From Antedon bifida (taxonomy: Eukaryota; Echinodermata; Crinoidea; Comatulida; Antedonidae), in contig OY727100.1 in assembly GCA_963402885.1 (NCBI GenBank), positions 5,505,501 to 5,569,500 of the forward strand: a stretch of DNA of 64,000 nucleotides, written 5' to 3'. The notes under the pieces were generated by a model, which saw only the letters and a list, made by a program, of their open reading frames with translations, did not search any database and was not told the DNA's origin. Position numbers and translations under genes: made by a program. Shown piece after piece: positions 12,901-23,000 of the stretch; position 1 is the first letter of the stretch; the number at the start of each line of letters is the position of its first letter.

Positions 12901-13701
12901 GAAAATAGGTCTACAGTTGATTCTATTCTACTCACTAATCTTGCCGCATCTGACCTCCTGATGGCAATTTATTTGCTGATCATCGCAGGTGCGGATATAC
13001 ACTACAGAGGAAGATACGCGAAGGTTGCCAGCGAATGGAAAAACAGCTTTCTCTGCTCGTTTTCCGGTGCTATTTCAACACTGTCTGGCCAGTGTTCAGT
13101 GTCAACCTTGATGCTTATGAGTATTAACCGTGCTATAAACATCGTCTATCCATTCAGCACCAAGCGGCTCAAACGTACGAAATGCAAAATTATCATCGGT
13201 ATTGCTTGGCTAGTATGGCTTTGTATTAGTTTCCTTCCACTGGTAGCTAACAAGTCACATGTCGCCATACCGTATTTTGGCGAGAACTACTACGGAAAAC
13301 AAAGTGTGTGTCTCGCGTTGCCACTAACACGACATCGATTACCAGGCTGGGAGTACGCCACTGCCATATTCATCGCATTCAATGGCTTGGGTTTTTTTGT
13401 TATCGCAGCAAGTTATTTGACGATTTTCCTCTCCGTTAAACGATCTGCAATTACGGCTAACAGAAGGCAGAGACGAGAAGAGGAAATCAAAATGGCCGTG
13501 AAACTAGGGTTTATTGTTTTCACCGATTTCTGTTGCTGGTTTCCCATCATAGTAATGGGAATTTGTTCAGAGATGGAGTGGTGGAGAATTCCTGATGATA
13601 TATACGTTTGGGCAGCAACATTTATTATTCCCATTAACTCATCAGTAAACCCATATCTTTACACAATTATCTATATGTGTAAAAGCGAGCGCAGGCCATA
13701 A
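3807..13701 (+). CDS. Relaxin-receptor-like LRR G-protein-coupled receptor (5' end missing)
   Basis: A cell-surface receptor with a leucine-rich-repeat ectodomain and a rhodopsin-type seven-helix module, closest in layout to RXFP1/2-type LGRs and molluscan GRL101. Exons read from the sequence: 3807-3919, then eleven 72-bp LRR exons (first 5813-5884, last 11319-11390), 11800-11874, 12308-12379 and the terminal exon 12717-13701. All internal LRR junctions are phase 2 with GTAAG donors, so any exon can be dropped without a frameshift. Family hallmarks are the loop motif FGENYYGKQSVC, the TM6 motif FTDFCCWFPI and the TM7 motif NPYLY. The signal peptide and any LDLa modules must lie upstream and were not found. 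Ligand unknown; a relaxin/insulin-like peptide is the family expectation. Confidence 0.85.
3920..5812 (+). other. Long first visible intron of the receptor gene
   Basis: AT-rich, with no LRR-like or other coding exon recognised. It is unlike the later short introns, so it predates the exon amplification. Confidence 0.45.
5813..5884 (+). CDS. LRR exon 1 of the tandem array
   Basis: 72 bp, phase 2 to phase 2. Reads GLYSNNISTL then TENAFAGLESLEG. Exposed strand residues are G, Y, S at the start and E, G at the end. Confidence 0.85.
6286..6357 (+). CDS. LRR exon 2 of the tandem array
   Basis: 72 bp. Reads DLHNNQISTL then TENAFAGLESLEW. The flanking intron is nearly the same as those of the other copies. 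Confidence 0.85.
6806..6877 (+). CDS. LRR exon 3 of the tandem array
   Basis: 72 bp. Reads GLHNNQIRTL then TENAFAGLESLEW. It has a single serine-to-arginine change outside the strand. Confidence 0.85.
7318..7389 (+). CDS. LRR exon 4 of the tandem array
   Basis: 72 bp. Reads TLHNNQISTL then TANAFAGLKSLKE. Same splice phases and GTAAGTGACG donor. Confidence 0.85.
7846..7917 (+). CDS. LRR exon 5 of the tandem array
   Basis: 72 bp. Reads WLYDNQISTL then TENAFAGLESLYS. Confidence 0.85.
8468..8539 (+). CDS. LRR exon 6 of the tandem array
   Basis: 72 bp. Reads LLQRNQISTL then TENAFTGLESLQD. The introns on both sides match those around exon 11 rather than those of its neighbours, up to a break near 8718. 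Confidence 0.85.
9176..9247 (+). CDS. LRR exon 7 of the tandem array
   Basis: 72 bp. Reads WLYDNQISTL then TANAFAGLESLRR. Near-identical to exons 8 and 9. Confidence 0.85.
9704..9775 (+). CDS. LRR exon 8 of the tandem array
   Basis: 72 bp. Reads WLYDNQISIL then TTNAFAGLESLRR. Confidence 0.85.
10234..10305 (+). CDS. LRR exon 9 of the tandem array
   Basis: 72 bp. Reads WLYDNQISTL then TANAFAGLESLRR, the same protein as exon 7. The following intron is shortened by a deletion. Confidence 0.85.
10668..10739 (+). CDS. LRR exon 10 of the tandem array
   Basis: 72 bp. Reads YLENNQISTL then TDNAFAGLESLKV. Confidence 0.85.
11319..11390 (+). CDS. LRR exon 11 of the tandem array
   Basis: 72 bp. Reads WLQRNQISTL then AANAFAGLESLKD. 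Paralogue of exon 6, judging from the shared intron sequence on both sides. Confidence 0.85.
11800..11874 (+). CDS. Diverged LRR exon 12
   Basis: 75 bp, phase 2 to phase 2. Reads YLQDNNITTIDQGAF then SVFASSLGK. It fits the LRR consensus but is not part of the recent array; one extra codon and an unrelated intron set it apart. Confidence 0.8.
12308..12379 (+). CDS. Diverged LRR exon 13
   Basis: 72 bp, phase 2 to phase 2. Reads DIRRNNLQVYREST then FEELKYITE. Last LRR before the membrane module; its donor GTAAGT is clear. Confidence 0.8.
12717..13701 (+). CDS. Terminal exon: LRR C-cap and seven-transmembrane domain
   Basis: Enters in phase 2 after an ACATAG acceptor and ends at TAA 13699-13701. 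It starts with a cysteine cap (FRLCCVVGEIEVCEP). TM1 is ILMIVIGLSSFIGNLIVIIS, TM2 holds NLAASDLL, TM3 ends MSINRAINIVYPF, TM6 holds FTDFCCWFPI and TM7 NPYLY. The DRY-type triplet at the end of TM3 reads NRA. The cytoplasmic tail is only about a dozen residues (MCKSERRP at the end), much shorter than in vertebrate RXFPs. All seven helices in one exon and the sequence similarity place it with relaxin-type LGRs. Confidence 0.9.
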
Positions 13702-15512
13702 AGCGCTGACATTCCCCGTGCTTTCTCAGTTTATTTATTTACTACATTTATTTATTCAATTTTGATTCACAAGGGTAGCTCTAACAGGTGTACTAGTACA
13801 ACTGTCTTGAAGAGGACCTTTTGAAAACATTATACAATTATACAAAAAGACATTCAAATATCAAATTACAAGTAGATTCATAAAGCCTGTCATTACAATT
13901 TGTTTTATGTATCCAAAAATCCGGGCGATTTCCGCTAAACGGCACAAAATCACCAAAAAACAGCTATTTTTTGGAGGTTTTTTCAATGTAAGTTTGTTAT
14001 TAATTGACCGATTTTTATGGCTGTTTCGACATTGTAATGCCTAATTAAGTACCTACAATGTCATGTTATTTTTAATTTTAAAAAAACTTAAAACGTCGTC
14101 GTCGGCATTGATTTTTAAAGTTAGACGATTTGAAAATTGCCCTGTGTTAAAGAATAGGCTTGTTTTGCCAATTTGTTGAGATTTTTACAAAAACGTTTGT
14201 TCTAGTTATCCAATGATATTGGCTGTTCCACCATGCAAAAGCTAATCAATCAAGCTTTCTAATGACCTAAAGTAAAATGTGATTGGTTCAGATACTTCGT
14301 CGGCACAGCCCCTTTTTTGAAGCAGTGTTTTGGTTTGTCAGTGACCGGCTAGTGTTAAAGGATAGGCAAAAACCTTTCCTGAGCAGTCAGAACGTAACGT
14401 TAAAACTAAAATTACAGTTGCTGAAAAACTACTTATTCAAAACGCTTTATTTTTTCACGAAAGTTAAGAGTTATTATCCCTTATTTGTAATATGTAAAAT
14501 GTATTTAAGATTAGGGTACAGGATATTTTATATAAGTAGTATTAAAACACTTGGTTTATTTGAAAACCACCAGCGTGGTTTTGCCGTATTGGCGGACTCG
14601 TCTATTTTACTAATAGGAAAAGGATTGTAGCACATATATAAAACGTTGAATTTGACCCTATATGGTTTCCATTTCTGTTTTCTAATGTAAAATTAATTAT
14701 ATATTATTAGTATCTCTATGTAATATATAATATATTCATATTGTACTAGTTAGCATCTACATGCCGTTATGCTGCACTTTGTTTTGGTGATTTTTCAATG
14801 AATTGTATACACAGTGAGTTGGTATACCATTGGTTCTACTAAAATTATTATTACTTTTATTTGTTTGTGCAATATTTGAAGATTGCTAAAAAATAGAAAT
14901 AATTTAAATATAATGTATTTAACAGATTAAGTGTACGCACTATGCCTATGGAACAGATTACCTATCGAGCGTAGTTCAGTATGAAACATCTGATAATTCT
15001 ATTATTACCCTGTATCAGCCTCCGCCCTTTTGGGCTTTTTTCTCCTATACAATACTTATTGTTAATGCACCATAGTTATTTTAAGGGGAGTAGTCTCCTA
15101 ATAAATAGTTCTTAGCACTCTAACATTGTTCTTTTGTATCTATTGTATTGTTTTGTTTTCTTTCATTAAAAACTTTTGTTAACTGTCTGAAAGTTACCTC
15201 CTAGCAAAGTGGGACGACCCAACATGGTTCATTAACCACCACTGTGTTAGGGAGCAGATTGAGATCAAGTGATAAGAGCCCAACGCACTAAAATTAAATA
15301 GGCCCAAAAAACAAAACAAATTATTGTAATGTTTCCTGTCGATCGTTAAGTTGCGTTGAGTTGCGCTAAGTTGCGTTGAGTTGACATATTCAACGATTTG
15401 ACAGGAAAAGGGGGTAAAAAATTAACGTTACAAGTCGTTAAAGTCTGAAATCATAAATTTACAAGTAGATTCATAAAGTTAAAATTCAGGTTTTTAAAAA
15501 GTTAAAACATTA
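13702..15512. other. Noncoding 3' flank of the receptor gene
   Basis: Contains the presumed 3' UTR, but no clear cleavage site was settled on. The 115-codon open frame at 14283-14630 has a low-complexity, hydrophobic translation and no recognisable domain, so it was not called. Confidence 0.4.
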
Positions 15513-15521
15513 CAAGTTAAA

Positions 15522-18080
15522 GGATCAGGTGCCGTTTTCGGCCACCTCGACTTGTATGGACTATACCATTATAAAAAGATGGGAAAATAGGGGTGTCCCA
15601 TTTATTAATTGAGTGTGTTGATGTGTTAAAATACTGCTAGCTGCTTTTGTTCTTTTGTTTAGTGCATTATGTTTCAGCAACAAAAGGAAAACAACTACGC
15701 CCTGCATGCTGTAGAATTAAATTCAAGTTTTCAAGTTAATACAGTATATTATGGCTCTTTATTTCTATATAATTTTTAGGTATCCTTCCCTAATATATTA
15801 GGTGGATTCCCTAAGGTGGATATTGAATAGTTTTTACGGATTTATAGATACAGAAAATATATAAAGAAAGTTTTTATTCCAGTTACAAATAAAAAATTTT
15901 GTCAATAAATCTGTACCATTTTGTTCCCAGAAAACACAGCGTTTGACATTGCAAGTTTTTAGGTTTGGTTTTTCTAAAACGTTTTAAACACGTTTTTAAA
16001 CGTCTTCTGTGTAGAAATACATGTTCTAATTGAACAACATTTGCATCAAAACGTTATAATAGCGAATGCAAACCGGGGCTGATAATGTCGCCATGAAGAT
16101 CAGGATGATTGGTGTCTTCCAATATAGCATGGAATACATCGGCAAGCCGTTCGCTGTCAGAACGAGTCAAGCATTTGCATAGACAAACCAATTACTCTCC
16201 CCGCTTGTATACTGTCAGATCAATTATGTTTTCGAAAATCAATCCTTATTTCTTTCGTTTTATTTATGTTTAGTTCAAGAAAATTGTAGCCATAATCGGT
16301 AAATCGAATAATATCAGATACAGAGAATAATCGTTGTTTTAAGTCCAACTATAGCAGAGTCGTCGTAAAATAGAAACACATATAATTATGTCTTCAATGA
16401 ATCTGTTACCATTTTGTTTCTGTATCTACAATCGTTTCGTTTCTGTCAATGAATCTTCAATTGTGCTTGTCTAATGATTCCAGGTTCTTGGGTTTAAATC
16501 CATGTTGTTGGGATTTATCCCTTGCAAATAAAAAATATGATTTATCTACCGATAGGATTGGGCCGATTAGAATGCATTTGCCAACATTCTTTTACATATT
16601 TTACAACATTATAGAGTGTAGGTAATTTAACCGATTGTAATGTAGTATTTAGGATATTTTAATATCGATTGTACTGTAGTATTTAGGATGTTTTAATTCC
16701 GATTGTACTGTAGTAACATGTTTTAATTCCGATTGTATTGTAGTATTTAAGATTTTCTAATTTCGAATCCGATTGTACTAAAATTTAAAGTGTTTAAATC
16801 CAGATAGGAAAACATAGGCCTAGTATTTAATTAATATGCTTTAATTTTGATTATACTGTAGTGTTTAGTTTAGTTTTTATATATAATAAGTAAGTATACC
16901 TACTTATATAGTTTTTATTTATTTATTCATAGGAATCACCTTTATATCAGTGTCACACATTTATCAGTTAATGGTGCATCCAATTTACAGACAAAATTAC
17001 AAATAACATAAGCCACAAAGTTCTAAATACTAATACATAACATCAAAAAAAATGTGAACAAATTCATTAATTAGATCTGTATGAAAATACATAATACGTA
17101 AATTGTACAATATATATAGGTCTAACTACAAAAATACAGAATAGGCCTAATAAATAAATAAAACATCCTCATAGAGATGTCTGTAGCTTGTTTACTATAA
17201 TTATTAATCAATTAGTTGAGAGGGGTAATGCTGATAAAATTGTAGATCTAGTAACCCATGCTTTCATGAAATATTTTTTACAATAAAAATCAAAGATTTC
17301 TCCTAATGTTTCATTTTCAGTGAATAAATTGTCTAGCATAAGTGGTGTTTTAATTCCTTAGATCCACAATTAAAATTATCCCAGTACATACTTAAATTAT
17401 TGTCTATGAGGTTGTTCTTAGGATCCAAGTATACATCATTTCTAACAGAGTTTAATGAAGGACATTTAAATAAAAAATGGTTTACTGTTTCTTTTTCGTT
17501 AGTAATACACATCTTACATAATCCTGTGTTATGATTTGACCAGGATTGCCTACGACCCTCAAGATCTAGAGAGTTTGATGTTGCTTTAAATTTTTAAATT
17601 CATACTCGTAAAATTAGTTTTATCTAACAAATATTGTTAAAGGTTTGGAGTTCCTTTATACATAGTATATTCCGTTAACGTTGTTTTGCATTGGGCCTTT
17701 GAAAACCACTCGTTATGATCAACTTGTTTATTATTTTTCCTAAATGGCTTTATCCAGTTAGTAGATGGTTCTTGATTAAATTTGTCTATAAAATTTGTTT
17801 TATTTAAAATATCTTTAGTTAATATAGTAATATTGTTACAAAATCATTTCCTAACACAGTACCTAATAATAACATGCCTTATAAAAAGTACATGCATTGC
17901 TAGTTTTTGATGTTTTGTATTGTTCCTTGTAGTTTGTACTGTAGGTTACATACAGAACAATTGTATTGTCTTCCCATTCAATAGACACCCTCCTCTACAT
18001 AAAACATAATACACCACACCCCTATCATAATAATGGTATAGTCCATATAAGTCGAGGTGGCCGAAAACGGCACCTGATCC
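15522..18080. mobile_element. 2.56-kb DNA element with terminal inverted repeats and 9-bp target duplication
   Basis: The left end begins GGATCAGGTGCCGTTTTCGG, and the right end (18080 backwards) gives the same word. The match runs about 51 bp with one mismatch (left CTTGTATGG, right CTTATATGG). CAAGTTAAA lies directly outside both ends (15513-15521 and 18081-18089), a 9-bp target duplication. Length of duplication and the long TIRs suggest a Mutator-like element, though a hAT with an 8-bp duplication is not excluded. No transposase was recognised inside. The right half carries a decayed LINE, so this copy is non-autonomous. Confidence 0.8.
17310..17850 (-). pseudogene. Decayed LINE C-terminal region inside the DNA element
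   Basis: On the minus strand the readable pieces include WIKPFRKNNKQVDHNEWFSK, and then a zinc-binding tail of the form C-x2-C...ETVNHFLFKCPSLNSVR. The latter is typical of the region after the RT in many animal LINEs. Several stops and frameshifts break it. It is an older insertion or a captured fragment. Confidence 0.6.
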
Positions 18081-18146
18081 CAAGTTAAAATATTAAATTT
18101 TATTTATTTAATTTTTTATTTTATTTATTTTTATTTTAACCATATT

Positions 18147-18196
18147 TAATGAGGGTGATCCATCCAGCATTTGCTGATCATTTGGGACCCTCAGAA
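18147..18196 (-). repeat. SINE 3' tail fragment
   Basis: Matches the tails of the SINE copies at 1314 and 22301 (GATCCATCCAGCA and GGGACCCTCAGA). It runs directly into the GACCGACAG repeat. Confidence 0.65.
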
Positions 18197-18199
18197 CAG

Positions 18200-18303
18200 A
18201 TACAATATACAACAAGGCCAACAGCCATTAAGTCGCGTGCTACAATGCATAGTGATACCGGACCGACAGACAGACCGACAGACCGACCGACATAGTGAAC
18301 TAT
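18200..18303 (+). repeat. GACCGACAG-rich dispersed repeat, copy 1
   Basis: Contains AAGGCCAACAGCCATTAAGT and then a CATAGTGATACCGGACCGAC run made of GACCGACAG steps, ending ACATAGTGAACTA. The same module is at 18838-18893, and inverted at 40201-40330. Confidence 0.85.
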
Positions 18304-18837
18304 ACTGACCGAAATTACTGAACATGTTTAAAAATGTTGAAATGTTTAAAAACATTTATATTTTTTTAATTTACACGTGCGTAGCCTGTCACTTTTGACG
18401 TGCTCGTATAACGTAATTTCTAGTTGAAAAGTAAGTCAAGAAAACAGAAATCGGGCAAAAAGAGTGCGCAATAACATTTAACGCACTCATGGCAATTTTG
18501 TAAACGCTTAAAATTGCCTGAAACGTACTTTTATTTCATCGAAAATAAATTTTGAAAATTTTAAGCGCGCGTACGCATGCGTTACATGCGCTACGCACGT
18601 AATTGTTTTGCCCTATGATGATTTATGCCCTGAAATTTATGAGTACCAAATTTTATTTAATTGTGAAGATATGACTACAAACGTGATTTCGTTAAATCGT
18701 GCGTAGACCGAGTAATTTTTTATTGCGCACCGTGAAAACATAACCACATCGATTCCTGGCCATAAGGAATATACTGTGAAAAATTGACTTAGCTAGATTA
18801 AACTGATATCAAGATAAGGTCAGAAAGCGATAAAACG
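18304..18837. other. Spacer between two direct GACCGACAG copies
   Basis: About 530 bp, no gene seen. Because it is flanked by direct copies of the same module, it may be the body of one dispersed element. Confidence 0.4.
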
Positions 18838-18893
18838 CATAGTGATACCGGACCGACAGACAGACCGACAGACCGACCGACATAGTGAACTAA
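18838..18893 (+). repeat. GACCGACAG-rich dispersed repeat, copy 2
   Basis: Direct repeat of the last part of copy 1, including GCATAGTGATACCGGACCGA and ACATAGTGAACTA. Confidence 0.85.
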
Positions 18894-19449
18894 AAAACAA
18901 CAAGAAAAGAAAAGTAAAAGAAAAACCAAAAAAATAAAATTAATTACATAAGACTAAAAATCCGAATAAGAAAATTTGAAAAATAGAAAATAACTGAAAT
19001 GTTAAATTAAGCAAAATATAAAAAATATATATATAAATAAAAATTTAGATCTACTATTTTACAATTAAAATCTGGAAAAGGATTACATAGTTTTGAGAAA
19101 AGTCATAAGTCATAAGAAACTTTACGGAGTAATTTATTTTTGCAAACTACTCCATCAAGAAACTAAAAGAAAATTACTACATTTGAGTTTTGATACTAAA
19201 TGTATATACGAATATGATAATTTATTTTTGTATTTTTACAAATAAATTTATGTAGTATTTTTAATTATAAAAAATAATTCTTTTTTTGGATTTATTTATT
19301 ATTTTGTGTGACAGAGGTTCATTTCGGCTGCCATAGTTAACCAATTAAAAACACATCCCTCTGGGTGACAATGGTTAGTAAAGCCGCCCTAACCCTTGTA
19401 CTCAATAAGATGTATTAAGTTATGAAAGTAAGAGTTCATAAACCGGGGG
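18894..19449. other. AT-rich noncoding stretch
   Basis: No gene or element recognised; mostly A-rich simple sequence. Confidence 0.5.
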
Positions 19450-19640
19450 AAAAATAATAATAATCCTGGATTTATATAGCGCCTAATGTTGTGAAACCTC
19501 TAAGCGTTGAACATTATTACCCCAGTCATTTTTTCCTGATCAAACACGTATGGAAACATACTACCATAATGCAGCTAGTAATCAGCGCAAAGTTGTGTCT
19601 TGATCTAACATATACATGGTGGAGAGAGACCAACCTTATT
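19450..19640 (-). repeat. Dispersed repeat with a LINE-like AATAAT/GCGC tail
   Basis: Begins with (AAT)n, then ATTTATATAGCGCC, then CATTATTACCCCAGTCATTT and CTAGTAATCAGCGCAA. A second copy is at 40331-40500. The first 60 bases resemble the 3' end of the minus-strand LINE at 49420-49510, which suggests a SINE or a truncated relative using that LINE's machinery. Orientation is inferred from that tail. Confidence 0.6.
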
Positions 19641-19973
19641 TTGAACATCACTCTTCCAGGAGTTGGTGTAGAATACAAGAACTCTTCAGTTTCTCGATTA
19701 AAAGAAATGTAGACCATTTTCGAGTTCGCTCCATATCAAAAGATCCTTCGAAATAAGTGTTTTTTTATACCTGAAACAAATTTGTTATACAGAATAAAAA
19801 CATTACTTTATGTTTATGTTTTATTTTTATTCAATTTGACTTTATTTTATATTAAAAGGTGTACCTATTTGTCGCTAAACTTTTGACCTAAAGTTTCCTT
19901 TTAATCGAAATGCTGCCTTGTTGTTGGGGATGGAATCATCCAGGAAATACAATGTTTGTCATCTTGTTATTAC

Positions 19974-20092
19974 CTGAAAAATGTCCATGTCAGAAAAAAA
20001 CAGAGCCCGCTTCAACGTATACAACTTTTCTTGACTCCCCATCAAAATCAACCGATTGTATAGCACCAGACGATATATCAGCAAAGTACAGT
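19974..20092 (-). pseudogene. YWTD exon I with apparent frameshift
   Basis: Starts in phase 2 after CTTTAAG and reads [20 protein letters not shown] and [11 protein letters not shown]. It then meets an in-frame TGA just after a run of seven T. One T fewer would keep the frame open to a GTAATA donor at 19973 in phase 0, the phase used by the equivalent exon C. Sequencing error and real loss of function are both possible. Confidence 0.6.
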
Positions 20093-23000
20093 CTTAAAGC
20101 AAGAATGTTTTAAATGCGTAAACGTGTGGAGGTTGTTGTTGGAATTAGATGTCAAAAGATTATAGAAGTGGAAGTCGTCGTCCTAAAAATGATTATACTC
20201 ATCTATTTACCGTTAGAAATATTCTATTCTACCTTTGTGATTTGAAATCCAAAGTCATTCCACTTGCTTTACCCAGTTGGGAGTTCACAATAATTTTCCT
20301 TTCACTTCCATCAAGTCTAGCACGCTCAATATGTGAATATATTCCAAGCTCTATCCAAAATATATATCTACCAAAGGACATAGATTTTGTTTTATTAAAA
20401 TTAATTTGCTCTCTTAATTTTATTTATGCTTTAAAATGTGACACTAAATTAATAATAATACTTGTTTTGTAACAATTACCGGTGAATTGGGTCAACTTCA
20501 ATACTCGTTGGCTGCACTGTATGAATCACAACATGACGATACTGTCCATCATACAATGACATCATGACATGATTATTAGTAAAATCAGTCCAGTACAGTG
20601 TTTTAGATAGATAGTCGATAGCAATACCTAAGAAAATTAATATAACATTACAATAAAACAAATAAATAGTTACACGGAACCAGAAGGTATTATGATTTAT
20701 ACAGCAAATATACCTCTCACTGAACCCAAATTTGTAGAAATCAGCCTTGGTTTAGCAGCTATCTTTAAATCTAAGCTGAAGATTGATTTAACATTTTCAT
20801 CCGAAAAGAACAAAATTTGTCGTGTGACGTCTGCTTCTAATGCAATTATAAGATGTTGGTTGTATAGCAATTCGTCAATAGCATCGTTTGGTGAGAGAGC
20901 ATACGGAAAGTTTTCGAGTTTTCGGATAGACGTTTGATTTGAGTATAGTAAAGCTGGCGTGGGGAAGAATCCATCTAGGAAAAAACAACAGCAATTAGCT
21001 TATAGATTAAGACAAAATTAAGCGGACGAGATAAAGAGGCAATTCAATTGTTTTTCTAATACATTTATTCATCTTTATTTAATAACACTTTTCTAGTTAA
21101 AAATACTGTTGCTAACTGTATTATGAAGCAACAAACTGCAAGCTATAACTTTTGTTTTATTGCTGTTGACTCTCTTTAACCTACCACGCTGACATAGTTT
21201 TCCACCAGGCAACAGATAAAATGAGTCTGTACACACGCATCTGTAATCATCATTTTCAGCACTAGTGCAGACATGTAAACAAGGATTGCTCAAACAAGGG
21301 GCTAAAAAGATGAAGAAATTACCAACTTAATAATGCAATCTTAAGATTACTCCTACATAAAATTAGGAAGATGTCAATTATTTGTATGCGTTTGTAATGA
21401 ACCAACAATATATTTTTTTACAATTGCGTTGTTAGAATGTCTTACATACATTGTTGATTTACTTGACTGTCATCTTCGAATAATATTGAAATTCCATATG
21501 GGCGCCAATCCAAATCTACGTAAAAATAGACCTGTTCTGACGGTTTATGAATACCCCATACTTTGTGATTCCAATCAGTTATGTAAACATGTTCCTGAAA
21601 AATATTGAGAACGTAAGTCTGACTCTTTTAAAACAAAAGCAGCAAACGTTATCTTTTTAAAAATTTACCTGTAAGTTAGTAATAGTAATATGCTATTTAA
21701 ACTATTCATTAACTAAGCCATCTAAATTTTACTCTGCATTATTACCTTATGTACTTTTAACTTAAAAAACTCAGATGTAAACCTGGGCTTTCTGAAATGA
21801 ATGCGTCGATATGATCCATTAAGGTCACATGACTCAACCTTAGAATACTCATCATCAACGTCTGTCCAATAAAGTCTAAACATCGAAGCAGCAAAGTGAG
21901 CCAACATGTTCATTTTATAAAAGTAAACATATATATATATATCCGATAGGTTATCGACACAATTGCAATTTGTTTTGTTGTTAGTATAAGTTACCTGTTG
22001 TCGGCATTAGGCGAGGTTATACCAGTGGTGATAAAATCTGTTCTGTTTGTTCCATCGAGATTTGCTTTTTCTATTTTCGGCACTTTTCCACAATCACTCC
22101 AAAATAAAAGTCTGTAAAAGAAAGAATTTATATGGCCATAAACACAGATGTTCCTGGTTTTTTTTTATAAATACACATTCAATAAGACATTTTTAGAAAA
22201 TAATTATTATTTGCTCAACTCCTACTCTTGAGATTTATTACCCGCCGTTTATTATTTCTTCCTTTTTCAAGTTCTTGCTAACTTTTTTTTAAAAACAATA
22301 TTTAATGAGGGTGATCCATCCAGCAATCGCTGATCATTAGGGACCCTCAGAGGTTCACAAGACAAACATATACGCAAGATGCTCTACATAAACAAAGTCG
22401 TAATTATTACAAATCTTTGGGAGTGGAGTTGTAATTTTGTCCTTAGAAAAAATCCTGACATGTGACGCAGGACCCCTGGAGTGGTAGCCAAGCATCATAA
22501 CCACCAAGCCACAACAACCGGGTTTTACATTGTTTTAGTAGAGAAAAGAAGGTGACATGTACTTCAAAATTAAATGTACAGTATATATTTATTGCTAATA
22601 ATTTCTTGTCAAAGTAACCTTAAATAATAAATTGCTATAAATAATATTTAAAAAATACTGTTATATCACCCTTTGACTGGATGAACTGCTATTCCACGTG
22701 GCTTGTCTAATCCTTCTCTCACCAAAATAACATAGCGTCGATTGTCCCTATAATTGATTAGAAAAATCCAGTTGTATGTCTGGTCAATAATGTACAGAGT
22801 TTTTGCCAGCCAGTCGACAGCAATTCCTTCAACACTTTTGGAGGTTTTATCGATTACTACACTAACACTCTCATTTGCAATCAATTTTGTTTTGTATACC
22901 GACGTGCGCAAGCTAGCACTGAAAAATACCGTCTGATCGGTATTGTCAGTGTCTAAAGCAACAAACTTCCCTGGTTCAACAGTAAATGTTAACGTTTTTT

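Noticed and set aside
14283-14630. 115-codon open frame downstream of the receptor
   Set aside because: Low-complexity and hydrophobic translation, no domain, starts with a non-ATG codon, in noncoding flank.
19870-19973. Further YWTD-like frame QTLYFLDDS
   Set aside because: It resembles a blade only over a few residues and does not join in phase with exon I without extra assumptions.
20149-20472. 107-codon plus-strand frame
   Set aside because: It overlaps a minus-strand YWTD exon (20367-20233) with matching phases and LY consensus.
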